NCBI RefSeq assembly: GCF_028688795.1
Contig: NZ_JAQTXM010000002.1
Span: forward strand, 1-64,000
DNA from: Rhodoferax sp.
GTDB lineage: Bacteria; Pseudomonadota; Gammaproteobacteria; Burkholderiales; Burkholderiaceae_C
Reading direction: 5' to 3'
Length of the DNA stretch: 64,000 bases
Positions 34,728 through 45,531 of the stretch are shown in pieces. Each line of letters begins with the position of its first letter. Positions within the stretch are counted from its first letter, which is position 1. A model generated the notes under the pieces. It saw only the letters and a program-made list of their open reading frames with translations, was not told where the DNA came from and made no database searches. The position numbers and the translations under genes were made by a program.

Positions 34728-35135
34728 ATGCCCTACCCCATCAGCAAGACAGACGACGAGTGGCAAGCCCTGCTGGCCCAAAAAGGGGCCGAACCCGGCG
34801 CCTTCGCCGTCACCCGGCATGCCAGCACCGAGCGCCCTTTTACGGGCAAATACGCGGCCCATTGGGCTGACGGCAGCTACCACTGCATCTGTTGCGGCAA
34901 CAAGCTGTTTGACGCCGACACCAAGTTTGACGCGCACTGCGGCTGGCCCAGCTTTTCGCTGGCAGTGCCGGGCGCCATCAATGAGATCACCGACCGCAGC
35001 CACGGCATGGCCCGGGTTGAAACCGTCTGCGCCCAATGCGGCGCCCATCTGGGCCATGTGTTTGACGATGGCCCCGCGCCCACCGGTTTGCGCTACTGCA
35101 TGAACTCGGCTTCGTTAAACTTCACCCCAACATGA
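34728..35135 (+). CDS. msrB: Peptide-methionine (R)-S-oxide reductase MsrB
   Basis: ATG 34728 with ACGGAGG upstream gives 135 residues. The zinc cysteine pairs (CICCGNKLF and [12 protein letters not shown]) and the catalytic C-terminal [11 protein letters not shown] are present. It repairs methionine-R-sulfoxide in proteins. Its stop overlaps yciB by 4 bp (ATGA). A redox-repair role fits its place directly after selO, only 49 bp away. Two near-identical 15-bp tandem units (TTCTTAGCGCGACAT and TTCTTAGCGCCACAT, 34672-34701) span the selO stop in that gap. Confidence 0.95.
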   Translation: MPYPISKTDDEWQALLAQKGAEPGAFAVTRHASTERPFTGKYAAHWADGSYHCICCGNKLFDADTKFDAHCGWPSFSLAVPGAINEITDRSHGMARVETVCAQCGAHLGHVFDDGPAPTGLRYCMNSASLNFTPT

Positions 35136-35680
35136 AAATACTGATCGACTTCTTCCCCATCCTGCTGTTTTTTGGTGCCTACAAGATGTACGACATCTAC
35201 ATCGGCACTGGCGTACTGATGGCGGCCACCGTGCTGCAAATGGCCTTGATTTACGGCATTGACCGCAAACTGCAGATGATGCACAAAATCACGCTGGCGC
35301 TGATTTTGGTGTTTGGCACACTCACGCTGGTGCTGCACGATGACCGCTTCATCAAATGGAAACCCACTGTGCTGTATGCCGCCATGGCGATCGCGCTGGC
35401 GATTGCCGTCTGGGTCTACAAAAAGAACTTTTTGAAAATGCTGCTGGGCAGCCAGCTGACCCTGCCCGAACCAGTGTGGATGCGGCTGAACATGCTTTGG
35501 GTCATCTACAGTGCCTTCATGGCGCTCATCAATGCCTATGTGGCAGCCAACTACACCACAGAAGCATGGGTGAACTTCAAGCTCTGGGGCTACGCTTTTC
35601 CGCTGGTGTTCATCGTCGGGCAAGGTTTCTACATTTCGCGCTATTTGACGGCTGACGAATCCAACACACCCACACCATGA
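35132..35680 (+). CDS. yciB: Inner-membrane septation protein A (YciB/IspZ)
   Basis: The 182 residues hold about five membrane helices and the family's typical N-terminus ([19 protein letters not shown]). The family is linked to cell envelope and septum maintenance, with unclear biochemistry. It overlaps msrB by 4 bp upstream and bolA by 4 bp downstream, so translation of the three is tightly coupled. Confidence 0.93.
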   Translation: MKILIDFFPILLFFGAYKMYDIYIGTGVLMAATVLQMALIYGIDRKLQMMHKITLALILVFGTLTLVLHDDRFIKWKPTVLYAAMAIALAIAVWVYKKNFLKMLLGSQLTLPEPVWMRLNMLWVIYSAFMALINAYVAANYTTEAWVNFKLWGYAFPLVFIVGQGFYISRYLTADESNTPTP

Positions 35681-35958
35681 CGACCAGCACTCCAACCGCC
35701 GAACAGCTTCAGCAACGCCTGCAAGAGGTGCTGCAACCAACCCACCTTGAAGTGATTGACGAAAGCGCCCAACACCATGGTCATGCCGGGGCCAATGGCA
35801 CCGGTTTTGGCACCCATTTCAGGGTGCGTATCACAACTGCGGCCTTTGTCGGCAAGTCCGCCGTAAGCCGGCATAGGCTTGTGTATGATGCGCTCCAAGA
35901 TTTCATGGATCAAGGCCTGCACGCGCTGGCCATTGAAGCCCAGTCGCCGGCTGCCTAA
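35677..35958 (+). CDS. BolA-family protein
   Basis: The 93 residues match Bol[25 protein letters not shown], then [32 protein letters not shown] with the conserved H-R-L-V-Y. BolA proteins work with monothiol glutaredoxins in Fe-S handling or regulate morphology. The msrB-yciB-bolA order with overlapping stops recurs in related betaproteobacteria. A parvulin gene follows after 57 bp. Confidence 0.93.
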   Translation: MTTSTPTAEQLQQRLQEVLQPTHLEVIDESAQHHGHAGANGTGFGTHFRVRITTAAFVGKSAVSRHRLVYDALQDFMDQGLHALAIEAQSPAA

Positions 35959-36015
35959 GGGTAGTCGGCCGAAACCCCAAAACCCCTTTTTTACATTGAT
36001 TCGCAGGAAATTTGC

Positions 36016-36801
36016 ATGAAATACAAACTTGTGTCGAGCATTGCTTTTGTTGCCCTGATGGGCAGCTTGTCAAACGTAGCAATCGCGCAGAACGTGGCCA
36101 TTGTGAACGGCAAGGCTGTGCCTTTGGCACGTGTCGAAGCCCTGAGTCAGCAAGTGGCCCGCTCAGGTCGCCAGGTCACGCCTGAGATGCAACAACAAAT
36201 CAAGGACGAAGTCATCGCCCGCGAAATCTTCATGCAGGAAGCCCAAAAAATGGGGCTTGACACTTCGGAAGACTTCAAATCACAAATGGAGCTGGCACGC
36301 CAGACCATTCTGATTCGCGAATTGTTCACCAATTACCAAAAAACCCATCCCGTGACCGATGCCGACATCCAGGTCGAATACGACAAGTTTGCAGCCGCCA
36401 ACAGTGGCAAGGAATACCGGGCGCGCCACATTCTGGTTGAGAAAGAGGCTGAAGCCAACGCCATCATTGCCCAACTCAAAAAAGGTGGCAAGTTCGACGA
36501 AATCGCCAAAAAATCCAGCAAAGACCCAGGCTCCGGGGCCAAAGGTGGCGATCTGGATTGGGCGCCCGCTGGTAACTACGTGGCTGAATTTGCCACCGCC
36601 CTCACGGCATTGACCAAAGGCAAAACCACCGAAACCCCAGTCAAATCACAGTTTGGCTACCACATCATCCGCCTGGACGACGTGCGTGATGCCCAGTTGC
36701 CCAAGCTTGAAGACGTGAAACCTCAAGTGTCGCAACAACTGCAACAGCAAAAACTGACCAAGTACCAAGACGAACTCCGCGCCAAGGCCAAAGTTGAATA
36801 A
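36016..36801 (+). CDS. Periplasmic parvulin-type peptidyl-prolyl isomerase
   Basis: The 261-residue protein has a signal peptide (MKYKLVSSIAFVALMG ... VAIAQ), an N-terminal helical chaperone part and a parvulin domain over about 135-230 (YRARHILVEKEAEANAIIAQLKKG, GSGAKGGDLDW, FGYHIIRLDDVR). It would assist outer-membrane or periplasmic protein folding. A strong bidirectional terminator follows its stop by 14 bp. Confidence 0.93.
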   Translation: MKYKLVSSIAFVALMGSLSNVAIAQNVAIVNGKAVPLARVEALSQQVARSGRQVTPEMQQQIKDEVIAREIFMQEAQKMGLDTSEDFKSQMELARQTILIRELFTNYQKTHPVTDADIQVEYDKFAAANSGKEYRARHILVEKEAEANAIIAQLKKGGKFDEIAKKSSKDPGSGAKGGDLDWAPAGNYVAEFATALTALTKGKTTETPVKSQFGYHIIRLDDVRDAQLPKLEDVKPQVSQQLQQQKLTKYQDELRAKAKVE

Positions 36802-36815
36802 GACCTTTGTTGCAT

Positions 36816-36845
36816 AAAAAAAGCGGCCTGTGTGCCGCTTTTTTT
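36816..36845. terminator. Bidirectional rho-independent terminator
   Basis: AAAAAAAGCGGC and GCCGCTTTTTTT are perfect 12-bp arms around a CTGTGT loop. A- and T-runs on both sides make it work in both directions, serving the parvulin gene (plus) and the lipoprotein gene at 36907 (minus). Confidence 0.9.
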
Positions 36846-36906
36846 ACGCCTGCTTTTTAGGCTGCTTCTTCATGGCTGCTGTGACCGGCTGCCAGGCAAC
36901 GGGCTG

Positions 36907-37266
36907 TCAGTGTGGGTTTTCAAAAAACAGGTAGTTGGACGCGTAGTCGCTGATCTCGAAGTACACCTTCTTTTCATTCGGGTCAGCGATGAAATTCAGG
37001 TTTTCGTCCATCACGCCATAACCGTAGCGGTAGGGGCGTGGCACGTTGTCCTGTGTGCCCAAAGCGGTGGAGAGTTTGTCGATTTTCATGAAGCGCCGCA
37101 CCACTTTGTCGCCTGCGTAAAACTCCAAAACGCCGTTGGTACCGGTCCAGTTTTGAATATCTCGGTTGATCTTGTTCTGCTGCTCCTGGGTGCAACTTGC
37201 AAGAAGAAAAACAGCTGCGACTCCCGCCAATGAAGCGCAAGTGGCTCTCAATTTTAATTTTTTCAT
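36907..37266 (-). CDS. Putative lipoprotein of unknown function
   Basis: ATG 37266 (MKKLKLRATCASLAGVAAVF) with CGGAGC upstream gives 119 residues. The signal peptide ends in a lipobox (LLASC followed by TQEQQ). The mature domain has alternating strands (NGVLEFYAGDKVVRRFMKIDKL, KKVYFEISDYASNYLFFE). I do not recognise the family. It is convergent with the parvulin gene across the terminator at 36816-36845. Confidence 0.7.
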   Translation of the reverse strand: MKKLKLRATCASLAGVAAVFLLASCTQEQQNKINRDIQNWTGTNGVLEFYAGDKVVRRFMKIDKLSTALGTQDNVPRPYRYGYGVMDENLNFIADPNEKKVYFEISDYASNYLFFENPH

Positions 37267-37371
37267 AAGATGCTCCGAATGACTCACAAGGAATAGCCCA
37301 CCCAAACCACATGGGCGGGTAGTCTGGCTGTCAGATGATTGACGAAAGATGCGTCATACCGCTTGGGCCGC

Positions 37372-38145
37372 TTACGCCACGCCACGCTGGCGCACGGCCT
37401 CATACAAACACACGCCACTGGCCACCGACACGTTCAGGCTTTCGACCGCGCCGCACATCGGAATACTCACCAACTGGTCGCAGGTTTTGGCCGTGAGCGC
37501 TCGCATGCCATCGCCTTCGGCACCCAGCACCAAGGCAATGGGGCCTTTCAGGTCGGCCTGATACAGCGTTTGCGTCGCCTGGTCACTGGTACCAATGACC
37601 CAGATGTTGCGTTCTTTCAGTTCATTCAAGGTGCGCGCCAGGTTGGTCACCATGAAATACGGCACGGTCTCGGCGGCGCCACTGGCCACCTTGGCCACGG
37701 TGGCATTGATGCCCGCCGCGTGGTCTTTGGGCGCAATCACGGCGTGCACGCCTGCGCCATCGGCCACGCGCAGGCAAGCGCCCAGGTTGTGCGGGTCGGT
37801 GACACCATCCAGCACAAGAATCAGCGGCTGGGTGCGCTCTGCAGCCGGCAAGGCCGCGTTGGCTGCTTCCAGGTTTTCCAGCAATTCATCAAGCGAATGG
37901 ACCTGGGCAATTTCATGCACGCGAGCCGCAACACCTTGGTGGCCATGGCTACCAGACATGCGCGCCAGGCGCACGCCATCAGCCTCCAGCAGGCGAACAC
38001 CGGCTTCTTGCACACGCTCCACAAACTGGCGCATGCGTGCATCGCGACGCGTCGGGTCAATGTAAATTTCAATGATGGATTTGGGCGCGGTCTTCAGACG
38101 CACACCCACGGCATGAAAGCCGAACAGGGTTTTAGGGGTAGACAT
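37372..38145 (-). CDS. rlmB: 23S rRNA 2'-O-methyltransferase RlmB (TrmH/SpoU family)
   Basis: The 257 residues have an N-terminal substrate-binding part (LFGFHAVGVRLKTAP, VHEIAQVHSLDEL) and a SPOUT domain. SpoU motifs 1-3 are intact: LDGVTDPHNLGACLRVADGAG, ALVLGAEGDGMRAL and SIPMCGAVESLNVSVASGV. RlmB methylates G2251 in the 23S rRNA P loop. It stands alone here; in many relatives the upstream gene is rnr, which is not present. Confidence 0.93.
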   Translation of the reverse strand: MSTPKTLFGFHAVGVRLKTAPKSIIEIYIDPTRRDARMRQFVERVQEAGVRLLEADGVRLARMSGSHGHQGVAARVHEIAQVHSLDELLENLEAANAALPAAERTQPLILVLDGVTDPHNLGACLRVADGAGVHAVIAPKDHAAGINATVAKVASGAAETVPYFMVTNLARTLNELKERNIWVIGTSDQATQTLYQADLKGPIALVLGAEGDGMRALTAKTCDQLVSIPMCGAVESLNVSVASGVCLYEAVRQRGVA

Positions 38146-38175
38146 GCCCTGATTATCGGGCTTGGCACCCTCAAT

Positions 38176-38844
38176 TCAGACCATGCGTCCCGCTTCAATG
38201 GTGATGGCACGCTGGCAACGTGCGGCAATAGCGCGGTCGTGCGTCACCAAGGCCAAGGTGGTGCCCAGTTCACGGTTCAAGTCAAACATGAGTTCCATCA
38301 CCGTTTCGCCAGTGGCAAAGTCCAGGCTGCCAGTGGGTTCATCTGCCAACAGCAAGGCGGGCTGTACGACAAAGGCGCGAGCCAGGGCTACCCGCTGCTG
38401 CTCACCGCCGGATAGCACTTTGGGGTAGTGACCCAGGCGCTGGAAGAGGCCAACACGCGCCAGCATCTCTGTGGCGGCGTGACGCGCGTCGCGCCTGCCA
38501 GCCAACTCCAGTGGCAGCATCACGTTTTCAAGCGCGGTCAGGTTGCCCAGCAGCTGGAAACTCTGAAAGACAAAACCTACTTTTTCTGCCCGCAAGGCAG
38601 CTCGGGCATCTTCGTTGATCGCAAAGATGTCCTGACCAGCCAGGCGCACCGTGCCGCTGCTGGGCGTGTCCAGACCCGCAATGATTGACAGCAGCGTGCT
38701 TTTGCCCGAACCGGAGGCACCGACAATGGCAACTGTTTCCTTGGGCGCCAGGGAGAAATCAATATCGCGCAAAATGTCCAATGTGCCGGTGGAGTCGGTC
38801 ACACTTTTGGACACATGATCGACCGAAATAATGCAATCAGACAT
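38176..38844 (-). CDS. ABC transporter ATP-binding protein (YbbA/LolD type)
   Basis: The 222 residues start at ATG 38844 (MSDCIISVDHVSKSV). Walker A is GASGSGKST, the Q-loop is FVFQSFQLLGNLT, the signature is VLSGGEQQRVALARA, Walker B is LLLADEPTGSLD and the His switch is LVTHD. It most resembles YbbA, whose permease partner YbbP usually sits beside it but is absent here. The start codon overlaps the divergent esterase's first possible start (both in CATG 38842-38845), so regulatory sites must lie inside coding sequence. Confidence 0.92.
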   Translation of the reverse strand: MSDCIISVDHVSKSVTDSTGTLDILRDIDFSLAPKETVAIVGASGSGKSTLLSIIAGLDTPSSGTVRLAGQDIFAINEDARAALRAEKVGFVFQSFQLLGNLTALENVMLPLELAGRRDARHAATEMLARVGLFQRLGHYPKVLSGGEQQRVALARAFVVQPALLLADEPTGSLDFATGETVMELMFDLNRELGTTLALVTHDRAIAARCQRAITIEAGRMV

Positions 38845-38869
38845 GAACTTCTTTTCAAAACAACGTTGG

Positions 38870-39520
38870 ATGAATCGCCGCAACTGTATCGCGCTGGGCA
38901 TTGGGCTGGCAGTTATGGGGTTGAACCCGGCTGGGGCAGCCACTGCAGCGGGAACAAAATCTAAAGCTAACGTGCTGGTTTTGGGTGACTCGCTGAGCGC
39001 CGAATATGGGCTCAAGCGTGGCAGTGGCTGGGTGGCGCTGCTGGAACAAAAACTCGGCGCAGAGAAAATTGCAGCCACGGTTACCAACGCCAGCATCAGT
39101 GGCGATACCACCTCTGGCGGACGCACTCGCTTGCCCGCGCTTCTTGCCAAACACCGCCCAACCCTTGTGGTGATTGAGCTTGGCGCCAACGATGCGCTGC
39201 GCGGGCTACCCATTGCCTTGACGCAGGACAACCTGACGGCCATGGCCCTGCTGGCGCAGAAAGCCGGGGCCAAGGTGTTACTGCTGGGCATGCAAATGCC
39301 ACCCAACTACGGCCGCGACTACGGTTTGCGTTTTGCCGACATGTACGCAGGCGTTGCCAAAACCACACGGGCCGCCTTGGTGCCGTTCATGCTCAAGGGC
39401 ATTGCCGATGCGCCTGACAGCCTGAAATGGTTTCAGGCCGACCGGATTCACCCCAAGGAAGAAGCGCACCCGCTGATTCTGGCCAACGTTTGGCCCGAAC
39501 TGAAAAAAGGACTGCAATGA
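38870..39520 (+). CDS. tesA: SGNH/GDSL esterase, TesA-like (arylesterase/thioesterase I)
   Basis: ATG 38870 gives 216 residues with a clear signal peptide (MNRRNCIALGIGLAVMG). ATG 38843 and 38831 are in-frame alternatives and none has a strong ribosome site. SGNH blocks: LVLGDSLSAEYG (catalytic Ser), NASISGDTTSGG (Gly), IELGANDALRG (Asn) and DRIHPKEEAH (Asp/His). It hydrolyses acyl esters or thioesters in the periplasm. The ybbA/tesA divergent arrangement is common in Proteobacteria. The stop overlaps mnmH (ATGA). Confidence 0.9.
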   Translation: MNRRNCIALGIGLAVMGLNPAGAATAAGTKSKANVLVLGDSLSAEYGLKRGSGWVALLEQKLGAEKIAATVTNASISGDTTSGGRTRLPALLAKHRPTLVVIELGANDALRGLPIALTQDNLTAMALLAQKAGAKVLLLGMQMPPNYGRDYGLRFADMYAGVAKTTRAALVPFMLKGIADAPDSLKWFQADRIHPKEEAHPLILANVWPELKKGLQ

Positions 39521-40593
39521 GCCTGACCCCCATGAGCGCCACTGACGTGATTACGCGGTTGGCTGACTTTGACAGCATCATTGATGCCCGTAGCGAGGCG
39601 GAGTTTGACGAAGACCATTTGCCACAGGCGATCAACTGGCCAACCCTCAACAATGCCGAGCGCATCGACATTGGCACGCTTTACAAACTGGTGAACCCGT
39701 TTGAGGCGCGCAAACGCGGCGCAGCCATTGCCGCGCGCAACATTGCCGCGCACATTGACCGTGAGGTCATCGACAAACCCAAGGACTGGAAGCCGTTGGC
39801 CTACTGCTGGCGGGGCGGCCAGCGCAGCGGCTCGTTGTCGCTGATCCTGAGTCAGATTGGTTTTCGCGTCACCTTGGTAGAAGGCGGCTACAAGGCGTTT
39901 CGCGCCGCCGTGGTGCAAGACATTGCACGACTGACCCAAGGCCTGCGATTCAGAGTGATCTGTGGCCCAACCGGCAGCGGCAAAACCCGTCTGTTGCAAG
40001 CCTTGGCCGCGCAAGGAGCCCAGGTAATCGACTTGGAAGCCCTGGCCAACCACCGAAGCTCAGTGCTGGGCGCTATGCCAGGATTGGCGCAGCCGACACA
40101 AAAGCGCTTCGACACACTGATCTGGAATCAGTTGCGCAGCTTTGACGCCTCACGTCCCGTGTTTGTGGAGAGCGAGAGCAAAAAGGTCGGTAACCTCGCC
40201 GTTCCTGTCGCGTTGATGGACGCGATGCGCGGCAGCCCTTGCCTGAACCTGCAACTCTCTGACAACGAGCGCGTGGCCTTGCTGATGGAAGACTATGTCT
40301 ACCTGATGCAAGACGTGGACTATTTTTGTGACCGGTTGTCCGTGCTGATTCCCTTGAAGGGTCGCGCCGTGGTGACCTCGTGGCAAACCCAGGCACGCGG
40401 CGGACAGTTTGCGCCCGTGGTGCTGGATCTTCTGAATAACCATTACGACCCAGCCTACCTGCAGTCGATGCAACGAAATTTTTTGCAGTTTGGTGAAGTG
40501 CAACACATCGCGGCAACCGATCGGTCTACGGCGGCGATGGCGCAATTGGCCGGACAAATCATGAGTCTGCCCGGGAGTTCGGGCGAGGCTTGA
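39517..40593 (+). CDS. mnmH: tRNA 2-selenouridine / geranyl-2-thiouridine synthase MnmH
   Basis: ATG 39517 overlaps the esterase stop by 4 bp and gives 358 residues. The N-terminal rhodanese domain has its active Cys in YCWRGGQRSGS (near 90). A P-loop domain follows (CGPTGSGKTRLLQAL, near 145). MnmH swaps sulfur for selenium at the wobble uridine of Lys, Glu and Gln tRNAs through a geranylated intermediate. It implies the cell makes selenophosphate (SelD, not in the window). Coupling to an esterase is notable and unexplained. Confidence 0.93.
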   Translation: MSLTPMSATDVITRLADFDSIIDARSEAEFDEDHLPQAINWPTLNNAERIDIGTLYKLVNPFEARKRGAAIAARNIAAHIDREVIDKPKDWKPLAYCWRGGQRSGSLSLILSQIGFRVTLVEGGYKAFRAAVVQDIARLTQGLRFRVICGPTGSGKTRLLQALAAQGAQVIDLEALANHRSSVLGAMPGLAQPTQKRFDTLIWNQLRSFDASRPVFVESESKKVGNLAVPVALMDAMRGSPCLNLQLSDNERVALLMEDYVYLMQDVDYFCDRLSVLIPLKGRAVVTSWQTQARGGQFAPVVLDLLNNHYDPAYLQSMQRNFLQFGEVQHIAATDRSTAAMAQLAGQIMSLPGSSGEA

Positions 40594-40649
40594 CCGTTCA
40601 AGCCAGCCCGGGCTTGTCAAGCCCCATAGGATTCAAATGTTGAGTCGCT

Positions 40650-40817
40650 TCAAGCCGCAGCGTCAGGCTGCGCATCGTTGGGTGGATTTTCTTCACCGGT
40701 GTCAGGCGAGCCATCCTCTACTTTGCGCTGAGCTTTCTCTTTGAGTTTCTCTTCTTTTTTCTTCTTTTTCGCCAGTTCTTTCTGACGTTTTTCGTAGCCG
40801 TAATTAGGTGTTGCCAA
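40650..40817 (-). CDS. Small charged conserved protein, TTG start
   Basis: Translation of the minus strand from TTG 40817 to TGA 40650-40652 gives 55 residues: (M)ATPNYGYEKRQKELAKKKK, then an alternating Lys/Glu helix and an acidic Pro-rich tail ending PDAAA. The N-terminal NYG(F/Y)EKRQKELAKK motif recurs, as I recall, in small Burkholderiales proteins of unknown function. No ATG or GTG lies in frame nearby and no strong ribosome site is seen. It lies between convergent mnmH and metC-like genes and is too short for common gene finders. Confidence 0.7.
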   Translation of the reverse strand: MATPNYGYEKRQKELAKKKKKEEKLKEKAQRKVEDGSPDTGEENPPNDAQPDAAA

Positions 40818-40883
40818 GGTGTACTTTCAAGTTAAGGCCGCGATTTTACCCGCCAGCGTCGTGTCAACATCAATCTGCCTGAT

Positions 40884-42098
40884 TCATGCACTCAGACCAG
40901 ACGAAAAAAGCGCTTGCTCCAGGTCTGCCTGCAAATCTACAGCCGCCTCCAGGCCCACGGAAAACCGCACCAAGATGCCTTGCTTGAGGTGTGTTGGCCA
41001 GCTTTGGCGCATCTTCAACAACTCATAAGGCACCACCAAACTGACCGGTCCACCCCAGCTGTAGCCAATTTTGAACAGCTTGAGGGCATCACAAAAAGCA
41101 TCGACCTGCACCTGGGAATAACGGGGAGCGAAGACCACGCTGAACAGTCCTGCCGCGCCGCCCGCAGCGTTTTCACACAAGGCCTGCCAATGCGCGTGGC
41201 CAGGTGACTGTGCCAAGGCCGGATGCAGCACCTGGGCGAATTCAGAGCGCTGCAGAGCCCACTCGGCGAGTAGGCGGGTGGAGGCGTCATGCGCGCTGTA
41301 GCGTAGCGCCAGGCTGGGCAAGCCACGCAGCACTGCTTCTGCATCGTTGGCGCCAACACCCAAGCCTAAACGCATGTGGCACAACTTGAGCATCATGTGC
41401 AGCTTGTCGTCTTGCGTGGTGATGCTGCCCATCAGCACATCGCCACCGCCGCTGGGGTATTTGGTCAGGGCATGGATGGAGATGTCCACCCCAAGCGCTG
41501 CTTGCGCGCCAGGCACCAGGTCAAAAGGCTTGAAAGCCAGCCCAGCCCCCCAGGTGTTGTCTAACGCGCACCAAACGCCAGCCGCCTTGCAGATGCGCAC
41601 TTGCTCGCACAAATCCGGGAACTCCAGGGTGACCGATCCCGCCGCTTCCAGCCAAACCAGCCGGGTTTTCGGTGTGATTTTGGCGGCCAGGTCAGCCGGA
41701 ACCATCGGGTCAAAGTATTGATGCGTGATGCCCCAGGCCTTGAGTTCGCCTTCAGCCAGCGCCTTGGATGGACCATACGCGTTGTCAGGAATCAGCACTT
41801 CGTCACCCGACCTCAGCAGCGCCAACGCAACCGTGGCAATTGCCGCCAAACCACTCGGTGCCAGCAGGCACTGCGCACCACCTTCCAGCGTACACAAGCG
41901 CTCTTCCAGCGTGTAAGTGGTCGGTGTGCCGTGCAGTCCATAGGTGTAGGCAGTTTTGTCCTTCCAGTCAAACTCGCGCATCGCGGTCACACTGGGAAAA
42001 AACACCGTCGATGCTTTAAAAACACCGGGTTGGGGCGCACCAAAGCCAGCGGGTGGCTGATACGAGTGATGAATCAGCGTTGTGACAAGCTCAGTCAT
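40884..42098 (-). CDS. metC: Cystathionine beta-lyase (MetC-type PLP enzyme)
   Basis: The 404 residues belong to the Cys/Met-metabolism PLP family: TYGLHGTPTTYTLEERL near 55, SGLAAIATVALALL near 85, LDNTWGAGLAFKP near 180 and the PLP lysine in SIHALTKYPSGGGDVLMGS near 210. It cleaves cystathionine to homocysteine. The SIHALTKY..GGGDVL signature favours beta-lyase over gamma-synthase. It lies 21 bp after the phosphoribosyltransferase gene on the same strand. Confidence 0.92.
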   Translation of the reverse strand: MTELVTTLIHHSYQPPAGFGAPQPGVFKASTVFFPSVTAMREFDWKDKTAYTYGLHGTPTTYTLEERLCTLEGGAQCLLAPSGLAAIATVALALLRSGDEVLIPDNAYGPSKALAEGELKAWGITHQYFDPMVPADLAAKITPKTRLVWLEAAGSVTLEFPDLCEQVRICKAAGVWCALDNTWGAGLAFKPFDLVPGAQAALGVDISIHALTKYPSGGGDVLMGSITTQDDKLHMMLKLCHMRLGLGVGANDAEAVLRGLPSLALRYSAHDASTRLLAEWALQRSEFAQVLHPALAQSPGHAHWQALCENAAGGAAGLFSVVFAPRYSQVQVDAFCDALKLFKIGYSWGGPVSLVVPYELLKMRQSWPTHLKQGILVRFSVGLEAAVDLQADLEQALFSSGLSA

Positions 42099-42119
42099 GA
42101 TGTTATTACGGCCTTTGAC

Positions 42120-42644
42120 TCAAACGCTCCACTTGGTGATCAGTTGCTCTGGACGCAAGCTGTCGTAGCTCTCAAAAGGCTGATGAATCCACGGGTTGGT
42201 GGGTAAAAAATCCACGCAATAATCGGGTAAAAAAGTTGATACCGCTTTGGTCCAGATCACCGCGCTTCGCAGTTCGGTGATGGGTTTGTAGTTGTTTTTC
42301 AACTGCTTTATCACAGCATTCAGGGTGTGCCCCGAGTCCGCCAAATCATCTACCAGCAGCACTTTGCCAGCAATTTCACCTTTAGGCGTGGTGATGTAAT
42401 GAGCGATGTCAAGGTTGCCCTGCACGGTGCCAGCGTCAGAGCGGTAAGAACTGGTCGACATGATCGCCAGCGGCTTGTTAAACACGCGTGAAAGAATGTC
42501 ACCTGGGCGCATACCGCCACGCGCGAGACACAAAATGGTGTCGAACTCCCAGCCTGACTGAAAAATTTTGATGGCCAATTTTTCTATCAGGTTGTTGTAC
42601 TCGTCATAGCTCACGTACAAGTGTTTGCCGTCTTCTGTCAACAT
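42120..42644 (-). CDS. Purine-type phosphoribosyltransferase
   Basis: The 174 residues carry the PRPP-binding motif VLLVDDLADSGHTL (near 97) and an early CLARGGMRPGDIL loop, typical of Gpt/hypoxanthine-type PRTases (PF00156). It probably salvages a purine base to a nucleotide. It sits just downstream of purA on the same strand, which supports a purine role. Exact base preference cannot be read from sequence. Confidence 0.87.
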   Translation of the reverse strand: MLTEDGKHLYVSYDEYNNLIEKLAIKIFQSGWEFDTILCLARGGMRPGDILSRVFNKPLAIMSTSSYRSDAGTVQGNLDIAHYITTPKGEIAGKVLLVDDLADSGHTLNAVIKQLKNNYKPITELRSAVIWTKAVSTFLPDYCVDFLPTNPWIHQPFESYDSLRPEQLITKWSV

Positions 42645-42656
42645 GAATATGCTCCT

Positions 42657-42711
42657 TAATTAATAGCTACTCACGCAAGTAAATAGAGGGCTATAGGCCA
42701 ATTTTATATAT
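42657..42711 (+). repeat. Dispersed ~50-bp repeat, copy 9 (intergenic)
   Basis: It reads TTAATAGCTACTCACGC, spacer, then AGAGGGCTATAGGCCAATTTT. It fills the 78-bp gap between purA (stop 42723) and the phosphoribosyltransferase start (42644). The antisense frame has TGA where the coding copies have CAA. Confidence 0.72.
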
Positions 42712-42722
42712 AAATACAAGAT

Positions 42723-45271
<2,549 letters not shown>

Positions 45272-45328
45272 GTGATTATGGGAGGCTGTTAAAACCGTGA
45301 TTTTACCGGGCTAAAGCACCGTATTGAA

Positions 45329-45517
45329 TCAGGCCAACCACCAAATCAATGCGAGACCAGACAACAGACTGGCCAAACCAAAAAAACGCAGCTGCCCATC
45401 GGAAAGTTGCAGAATCTGCAAAAACGTCTTGCGCCACGTACCCGGTGACATCAAGGGCATGAAGCCTTCAATCACCAGCACAAGCGCCATGGCAAGCCAA
45501 AATGTGGTGCTGTCCAA
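45329..45517 (-). CDS. DUF2065 small membrane protein
   Basis: The 62 residues hold two membrane helices (FWLAMALVLVIEGFMPLM and LRFFGLASLLSGLALIWWL) separated by SPGTWRKTFLQILQLSDGQ, the DUF2065/YjeT pattern. It follows hflC by 14 bp on the same strand, its usual position. Function is unknown; the context suggests a role with the FtsH-HflKC protease complex. Confidence 0.88.
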   Translation of the reverse strand: MDSTTFWLAMALVLVIEGFMPLMSPGTWRKTFLQILQLSDGQLRFFGLASLLSGLALIWWLA

Positions 45518-45531
45518 ACGAGCCCCTGGCT

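Noticed and set aside
40594..40630. AAGCC/GGCTT inverted repeat after mnmH as a terminator
   Set aside because: The stem is short and no T-run follows on either strand.
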